64,000 bases of DNA, from positions 186,001 through 250,000 of the forward strand of contig JADZAN010000024.1 of the NCBI GenBank assembly GCA_020852815.1. The letters run 5' to 3'. Under the pieces are notes generated by a model that saw only the letters and a list, made by a program, of their open reading frames with translations, ran no database searches and was not told the origin of the DNA. Below, one piece after another: positions 57,363 through 64,000 of the stretch (position 1 is its first letter; each line of letters opens with the position of its first letter). Made by a program: the position numbers and the translations under genes. This DNA comes from Gemmatimonadaceae bacterium. Lineage in GTDB: Bacteria > Gemmatimonadota > Gemmatimonadetes > Gemmatimonadales > Gemmatimonadaceae.

Positions 57363-58127
57363 ATGTCGCAGCGCCCGATCATCGGCGTCACCACCCAAAC
57401 CCTCCACTCGATCGACGGGATCCCGGCCGGACTCCCGCAGTCGGTGGTCATGAACCAGCGCTACTACGTGGCGATCACGCTCATCGGCGCGGCGCCGATC
57501 CTGATCCCGCTGCTCGACGACGAGCCGGAAGCGCTGCGCGGGGCCTACGATGTCTGCGACGGGATCCTGATCCCGGGCGGCGTCGATGTCGATCCCGGAT
57601 ACTTCGGCGAGGAGCCGCACCAGAAGCTTGGGCGCATCGACCCGGCGCGCGATCGCACGGAGATGCAGCTCGCGCAGTGGTCGGTGGAGGACAAGAAGCC
57701 ACTGCTTGGCCTGTGCCGCGGGCTGCAAGTGCTCAACGTGGCACTCGGCGGGTCGCTCTACCAGGACCTCGAGGCGCAGTACCCCGACGCCATCAAGCAC
57801 GACTACTTCCCCAACTACGGCTATGAGCGCGACCACCTGGCGCACGAAGTCACGCTGGCCAAGGGGAGCCGCCTGCGCCACCTGATGGAGCTGGAGCGCA
57901 TCCAGGTGAACTCGATGCACCACCAGGGGATCAAGACGCTGGCCCCGGCGCTCGCCGTGTCAGCCGTTGCCCCTGACGGCCTCGTCGAGGCGGTCGAGGT
58001 CCCCGGCGATCACTTCTGCGTCGGCGTCCAGTGGCATCCGGAAGTCTTCGAGCTCACCGACCCGCATACGCGACACGTCTTCCGCGAGTTTGTCTCGGCG
58101 TCGGCGCGGTTTGGGGGGAAGGGGTAG
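57363..58127 (+). CDS. Class I glutamine-amidotransferase-like hydrolase (PuuD type)
   Basis: A 254-residue protein with the catalytic Cys in LLGLCRGLQVLNVALGG and the His-Glu pair in GVQWHPEVFELTD; IPGGVDVDPGYFGEEPH is typical of gamma-glutamyl-GABA hydrolase-like members. It probably hydrolyses gamma-glutamyl amide bonds. Its place after a carboxylate-amine ligase suggests that it cleaves, edits or recycles gamma-glutamyl intermediates of the pathway. I chose the ATG at 57363, the start of the family's first strand (RPIIGVTTQTLH). Last gene of the cluster, followed by a strong hairpin. Confidence 0.9.
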   Translation: MSQRPIIGVTTQTLHSIDGIPAGLPQSVVMNQRYYVAITLIGAAPILIPLLDDEPEALRGAYDVCDGILIPGGVDVDPGYFGEEPHQKLGRIDPARDRTEMQLAQWSVEDKKPLLGLCRGLQVLNVALGGSLYQDLEAQYPDAIKHDYFPNYGYERDHLAHEVTLAKGSRLRHLMELERIQVNSMHHQGIKTLAPALAVSAVAPDGLVEAVEVPGDHFCVGVQWHPEVFELTDPHTRHVFREFVSASARFGGKG

Positions 58128-58156
58128 GGCGGACGGGAGACGGGAGACGGGAGTGC

Positions 58157-58179
58157 GGGGGGCACCGCTGGTGCCCCCC
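58157..58179 (+). terminator. GC-rich hairpin after the amide-ligase cluster
   Basis: A 10-bp stem (GGGGGGCACC with GGTGCCCCCC) and loop GCT lies 29 bp after the last stop codon of the cluster. It has no U-tract, so it is terminator-like rather than a proven intrinsic terminator. Three CCCGTCT-family heptamers, on the other strand, come just before it (58132-58152). Confidence 0.5.
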
Positions 58180-58304
58180 GCGGTGCGTTCGGGCGGGCGA
58201 TGAACCACTGGTTCCACCCCACGCCCACCTTCCCGGCGAAAGCTGGGATCCATTTGTCCTCGCCTCATCCGCGACCGGCTGCCTCGGGCGCCAGGGACCG
58301 CAAT

Positions 58305-58720
58305 CACAAAGCTCGACACGGAGGCGCACGGAGGAGACACGGAGGGAACACGGAGGAGAGCAAAAGGCACGCCTTCTCCGTGCCCTCCGTGTCTCCGTGA
58401 GACCTCCGTGTTAGGCGCTCTTGATCTTTGTAACCAAAGGCAACGGCAACTGCATGGACAAAACAACGGCAACGGCAACTGCAAGGTCAACTTCGCATGA
58501 CTCGAAGGCGCACGGAGGAGACACGGAGGGAACACGGAGGAAGACGAACGAGCGCCGCGCCGCGCCCCGAACCTCAACGTGACTCTCACGACCCAGCAGC
58601 GGTTGAAGTCCGGTGCGGCCACCACCGCTCGACTCTCTCGACACAGCCACTCCGTGCTGCCTCCGTGCTACTCCGTGTCACGCTTTCCACTCCGTGTCGC
58701 GCTTTCCGCAGTTGATCTCC
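58305..58720. repeat. CACGGAGG hairpin, inverted long element, further copies
   Basis: A left arm of CACGGAGG-type units (58314-58358) faces a right arm of CTCCGTG units (58374-58413). From 58374 to about 58497 the sequence is the reverse complement of 3967-4097, including the GCCGTTGCC and GATCAAGAGCG words. More units follow at 58507-58545 and 58649-58700. The gap 58128-58739 has no supported gene. Confidence 0.85.
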
Positions 58721-58739
58721 CGCAGCCGCCCAGCCCCAG

Positions 58740-59669
58740 CTACGGCGCGTACACCCGCACATAGTCCACCAGCATCGTCGCCGGAAAGATCGCGTCGGTG
58801 GCAGGATCGCCGTCGAAGCCGCCGCCAACGGCCATGTTGAGGATGATGTAGAACGAGTGGTCGAAGGCCCAATCGCCGAGTGAGGACGTGGCGCTGCGGT
58901 TCACGGTATAGTGCATCGTCCCGTCGACATAGAAGCGCACCTGACCGGGTTCCCACTCGGCCGCGTAGCTGTGGAAGCCGTCGACAAACGACCAGCCGTC
59001 GCGGCCGTGGCGATGCACGAAGGGGGTCTTGTCGCCGCTGTAGCCGGGGCCGTGCATGGCCGAGGAGATCTCGAACGGGCGGCTCCCGCGGAACTCCATG
59101 ATGTCGATCTCGCCGGAGGCTGGCCACGGCGTGGTGGGGAAGCCTGCGCCGAGCATCCAGAAGGCGGGCCACAGCCCCTGGCCGCGCGGGAGCTGGATGC
59201 GCGCTTCGGCGCGGCCGAAGGTGGGCTCGAACTTCCCCTTGGTGGAGAGCTTGGCCGAGGTGTAGCGACAGGGGCCGTAGTAGCAGGTGATACCGCCAGG
59301 CGCAACGCGCGCCGTGATGGCGAGCATGCCGCTCCCAGTGATCGAGGCGTTGGCGGCTTCGGCGGTGTAGAGCTCCTTCTCGTTGTTCCCCCACCCGCAG
59401 TTCCCGGCGGCGCACCCGTCGCCAAGTTCATGGCGCCAGCGTGCGGAGTCAGGGCGCTCGCCGGCGGGGCCGTCGAACTCGTCGCTCCAGACAAGCCGGG
59501 CCATGCGAGCGCTCGCGCGCGCGGTGGGTGCACCGGATGCACCGGGTGCACTGGGCGCCGTTGCGCGCTCGCCGTGGTCGTCGCTGGCGAGCCGTTGCGC
59601 GACGACGGTGAAGGGGACGGAGAAGGCGAGCCCGAGCGCGGCGGCGGCGAGTACTGCGGCGCGGAGCAT
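58740..59669 (-). CDS. Exported glycoside hydrolase family 16 protein
   Basis: A 309-residue protein with a signal peptide (LRAAVLAAAALGLAFSVPFT, VVAQ) starting at the ATG at 59667-59669. The GH16 catalytic motif is GEIDIMEFRG, giving Glu nucleophile, Asp and Glu acid/base. Other family segments: WSDEFDGPAGERPDSARWRH, GLWPAFWMLGAGFPTTPW, and FYIILNMAVGGGFDGDP. These enzymes cut beta-1,3/1,4-glucans (laminarin, lichenin) or marine galactans. A single gene. The in-frame extension to 60050 has no signal-like quality and overlaps the divergent ligase gene. Confidence 0.93.
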   Translation of the reverse strand: MLRAAVLAAAALGLAFSVPFTVVAQRLASDDHGERATAPSAPGASGAPTARASARMARLVWSDEFDGPAGERPDSARWRHELGDGCAAGNCGWGNNEKELYTAEAANASITGSGMLAITARVAPGGITCYYGPCRYTSAKLSTKGKFEPTFGRAEARIQLPRGQGLWPAFWMLGAGFPTTPWPASGEIDIMEFRGSRPFEISSAMHGPGYSGDKTPFVHRHGRDGWSFVDGFHSYAAEWEPGQVRFYVDGTMHYTVNRSATSSLGDWAFDHSFYIILNMAVGGGFDGDPATDAIFPATMLVDYVRVYAP

Positions 59670-59922
59670 GGGTGATCGGCGACTGGGCACGAGCGGGAGT
59701 ATGCGGGCGAACTTGGGTGTGCTGCGGACGAGCCGGCTTGCCGGCAGGGCGACGTCGCGAATCTCCGCCGGGCGCGCCCGAGCGTCAACGGCGAGGCGGC
59801 GCGGCCGATGGTGCCCTACCCTAAACGTCGAGCGTCGGGTGACGACAAGCCGCCGTTTCCCTCGCGCGGCGTAGGGGAACTGCATCTGTTTGCGCGCGCG
59901 CCCTCGCCCGAGTGTGGTGCTC

Positions 59923-61404
59923 ATGTCGCGCGCGATCGACCGTGAGCACTTCACGGATGAGGAGTACGGGCGCTTCCAGTTGCGGCTCCGGGAGAACCTC
60001 GAGGCGCTGGAGATCGTGCTCGCGCGTCCGGGGTTCGGCCACGGCCCCACGACGCTGGGCGCCGAGCTCGAACTCTACATCGTCGATTTCGCTGGACGCG
60101 CGCGGGGGATCAATCGCGACATCCTGCGACAGCACGTCGATCCGCGACTGGCGCTCGAACTCGACACCTTCAACCTCGAGTACAACCTCACGCCGGTGGA
60201 GGGCGAGGGGCACCCGTTCACGGCGATCGAGGAAGAGCTCACGCACGCCCTCGCCTCGCTCAATGTCACCGCGGCGCCGCTCGACGCGCGCATCATTCCC
60301 ATCGGGATCCTCCCCACCCTCACGCCCGACGACGTTGCGCGCACGGCGCTCACCGACTATCCGCGCTACCGGGCCCTGTCCAACGGGTTGCGGCGCGTGC
60401 GCGCGGCCCCGTTCACCATTCGCATCGACGGTGCCGACCCGTTGCAGATGACGGGCGACGACATCACGCTCGAGGGGGCCAACACCTCGTTCCAGGTGCA
60501 CCTGCGCGTCACCCCCGAGGCATTCGCGGCGACCTACAACGCGGCGCAGCTCGCTACTCCCATTGCGCTGGCCGTCAGTGGCAACTCGCCGATCTTCTGC
60601 GGCCACCGCCTGTGGGAGGAGACGCGCGTGGCGCTGTTCAAGCAGGCGCTCGACGTGCGCGACCTGGTAGAGCAGGTCTGGCACCCGCCGGCGCGCGTGA
60701 GCTTCGGGCACGGCTGGGTGCGGCGCAGCGCCTTCGAGCTGTTCGCCGAGTCGGCCGCGCTCTTCCCGCCCATCCTCCCGTTGGTCGACGACGAGGATTC
60801 GGTCGCCGTGGCGTGCGCCGGCGCGGTGCCGCGCCTCTCCGAACTGCGCCTGCAGCAGGGGACGGTGTGGCGGTGGAACCGCGCGATCTACGACCCTGCA
60901 GCTGACGGACACCTGCGCATCGAGATGCGTGCGCTCCCGGCGGGGCCGACGCCGATCGACATGGCAGCCAGCGCCGCCTTCCTCGTGGGGCTCACGGTGG
61001 CGCTGCGCGAGGAGGTCGATGCCCTGCTCCCGGCATTTCCGTTCCCGTATGCGGAGTGGAACTTCTACCGTGCGGCGCAGCGCGGGCTGGACGCGCGCCT
61101 CCTCTGGCCGTCGCCCGTGGCCCCGTCGCCCATGGCGGTGAGTGCCCGCGCGATGGTGGCGCGCTTTCTTCCCGACGCGGCGCGCGGGCTGGAATCGTTA
61201 GGTGTGGCCGATGCGGAGATCCGTCGCATGCTGACGGTCATCAACGGGCGGCTGGAGACGGGGCAGACCGGGGCCCGCTGGCAACGCCAGGCGCTCGATC
61301 GCTGCCTGCCGCAGCTCGCGCGGCGCGAGGCGCTGGCCTGCATGATGGAGCAGTACATCATCCGCTCCCTCACGGGTGAGCCGGTGCACACCTGGACGTT
61401 CTGA
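59923..61404 (+). CDS. Glutamate-cysteine-ligase-like protein (GCS2 superfamily)
   Basis: A 493-residue protein with GCS2 features: TTLGAELELYIVDFAGRARG (ligase-site Glu), EYNLTPVEGEGHPFTAIEEE, ITLEGANTSFQVHLRVTPEA, and an acidic C-terminal half (HLRIEMRALPAGPTPIDMAA). The N-terminus carries the ATP-side Glu and the middle the substrate side. It is longer than YbdK. It may form a gamma-glutamyl or similar amide bond; the substrate is unknown. The start is the ATG at 59923. It is separated from the ligase cluster only by GH16 on the other strand, so it could belong to the same pathway. Confidence 0.82.
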   Translation: MSRAIDREHFTDEEYGRFQLRLRENLEALEIVLARPGFGHGPTTLGAELELYIVDFAGRARGINRDILRQHVDPRLALELDTFNLEYNLTPVEGEGHPFTAIEEELTHALASLNVTAAPLDARIIPIGILPTLTPDDVARTALTDYPRYRALSNGLRRVRAAPFTIRIDGADPLQMTGDDITLEGANTSFQVHLRVTPEAFAATYNAAQLATPIALAVSGNSPIFCGHRLWEETRVALFKQALDVRDLVEQVWHPPARVSFGHGWVRRSAFELFAESAALFPPILPLVDDEDSVAVACAGAVPRLSELRLQQGTVWRWNRAIYDPAADGHLRIEMRALPAGPTPIDMAASAAFLVGLTVALREEVDALLPAFPFPYAEWNFYRAAQRGLDARLLWPSPVAPSPMAVSARAMVARFLPDAARGLESLGVADAEIRRMLTVINGRLETGQTGARWQRQALDRCLPQLARREALACMMEQYIIRSLTGEPVHTWTF

Positions 61405-61476
61405 GCCGCCGGGATTCCGCGCGCCTCCGGCCCGCAATCGGTCCGCTTTCCTCCCGCCTCCCTCCCGCATCCCCGC

Positions 61477-63552
<2,076 letters not shown>

Positions 63553-63691
63553 GGAGCCGAACGGTGACAGCGACGGACCGGCTCATCGCGCTCGGGCGAG
63601 CGCCGCTACCAGGGAGTATCGGCATCGCGCCCGCGAAAGCACGCCCCGCAGGCGCAGAACTTCGGGTTAGGACAAACCAACCCGTGCTGCG

Positions 63692-64000
63692 CTACGACGC
63701 TGGCGCCAGGAGGTCAACCAGCGACAGCGCGATCACCTGTGTGGCCCGCATCAACTCGTCGATGTCGCACCACTCGTCGGGTTGGTGCGACAGCTCGAGT
63801 CGCCCCGGGCCGTAGGCCACGCACTGCTCGATCCCGCCAATGCGCGTCACGTGCTTGTGGTCGTACGTCCCGGGCGAGGCAACGATCGCGGCCTCGCGCC
63901 CCACCGCATCGGCAATCCCCCGCTGGAGCGACGCCACCAGCGGCGACCCCGCCGGGGTGCGCACCGGGTGCACCACCATCAGGTCGCGCATGCTGAAGCG
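63692..64000 (-). CDS. M20-family metallopeptidase, C-terminal part (runs off window)
   Basis: The last ~103 residues of a longer gene that enters from the right edge. They contain TYDHKHVTRIGGIEQCVAYG and PGRLELSHQPDEWCDIDELM, which match the C-terminal catalytic half of M20 peptidases (ArgE/DapE/acetylornithine deacetylase group), including the late His. The N-terminal metal motifs are outside the window. The exact substrate cannot be told. Confidence 0.82.
   Translation of the reverse strand, partial: RFSMRDLMVVHPVRTPAGSPLVASLQRGIADAVGREAAIVASPGTYDHKHVTRIGGIEQCVAYGPGRLELSHQPDEWCDIDELMRATQVIALSLVDLLAPAS

Overview
The window is a chromosomal segment of a GC-rich bacterium, about two thirds G+C by eye. 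It has no rRNA, tRNA, phage or transposase gene that I can see. The gene content fits Gemmatimonadota: a DUF305/LVIVD lipoprotein pair, an ECF sigma factor overlapping a Ser/Thr kinase with a TPR tail, PadR plus an ADOP-type ABC permease, a 6-bladed beta-propeller protein, and many exported hydrolases with Sec, Tat or lipoprotein signals. That placement is inference from gene families. No marker gene is present.

Layout. 0-10.6 kb: a partial RidA, a GIY-YIG-like protein, the lipoprotein pair, GNAT, DUF1801, a flavin monooxygenase, an FRG-domain protein and a PLP decarboxylase. 10.6-25.9 kb: a large propeller-type hybrid histidine kinase, then a metallophosphoesterase, M28 peptidase, a Tat flavoprotein like spermidine dehydrogenase, a CBS protein, aldose epimerase, alpha/beta hydrolase, cyclase, an M19-like protein and a shortened DUF3224 gene. 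25.9-30.8 kb: a rearranged island with a frameshifted nucleotidyltransferase, a segmental duplication that gave a beta-propeller gene a chimeric N-terminus, and two toxin-antitoxin modules (MntA/HepT and HicBA). 31-46.4 kb: a CocE-like hydrolase, a lipoprotein gene with an in-frame stop, a PIG-L deacetylase/GH9 pair, a TPR protein, ECF sigma/kinase, an XRE-nucleotidyltransferase fusion and PadR/ADOP. 46.4-48.9 kb: a less GC-rich pair (lipoprotein and beta-barrel) behind a 15-unit pentanucleotide repeat placed like a phase-variation switch. 49-58.1 kb: a DUF6259 protein, then a co-directional cluster of two esterases, two ATP-grasp enzymes, a YbdK-type carboxylate-amine ligase and a class I amidotransferase-like hydrolase. 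58.7-64 kb: GH16, a second glutamate-cysteine-ligase-like protein, a second hybrid kinase and a partial M20 peptidase.

The best candidate for an undescribed system is the 51.5-58.1 kb cluster. Three different ATP-dependent amide-bond-forming folds sit beside a gamma-glutamyl-type hydrolase and two esterases, which suggests synthesis, trimming and release of a small peptide-like or amidated metabolite. The best regulatory candidates are the two short-tandem-repeat tracts that lie between an upstream start codon and a gene body (46.86 kb and 54.26 kb).

Intergenic DNA is full of dispersed repeats: CACGGAGG hairpins with an attached ~125-bp element, CCCGTCT heptamer runs, GACGAG runs and other inverted repeats. 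The word GTTAGGC/GCCTAAC also recurs far more often than base composition would predict.
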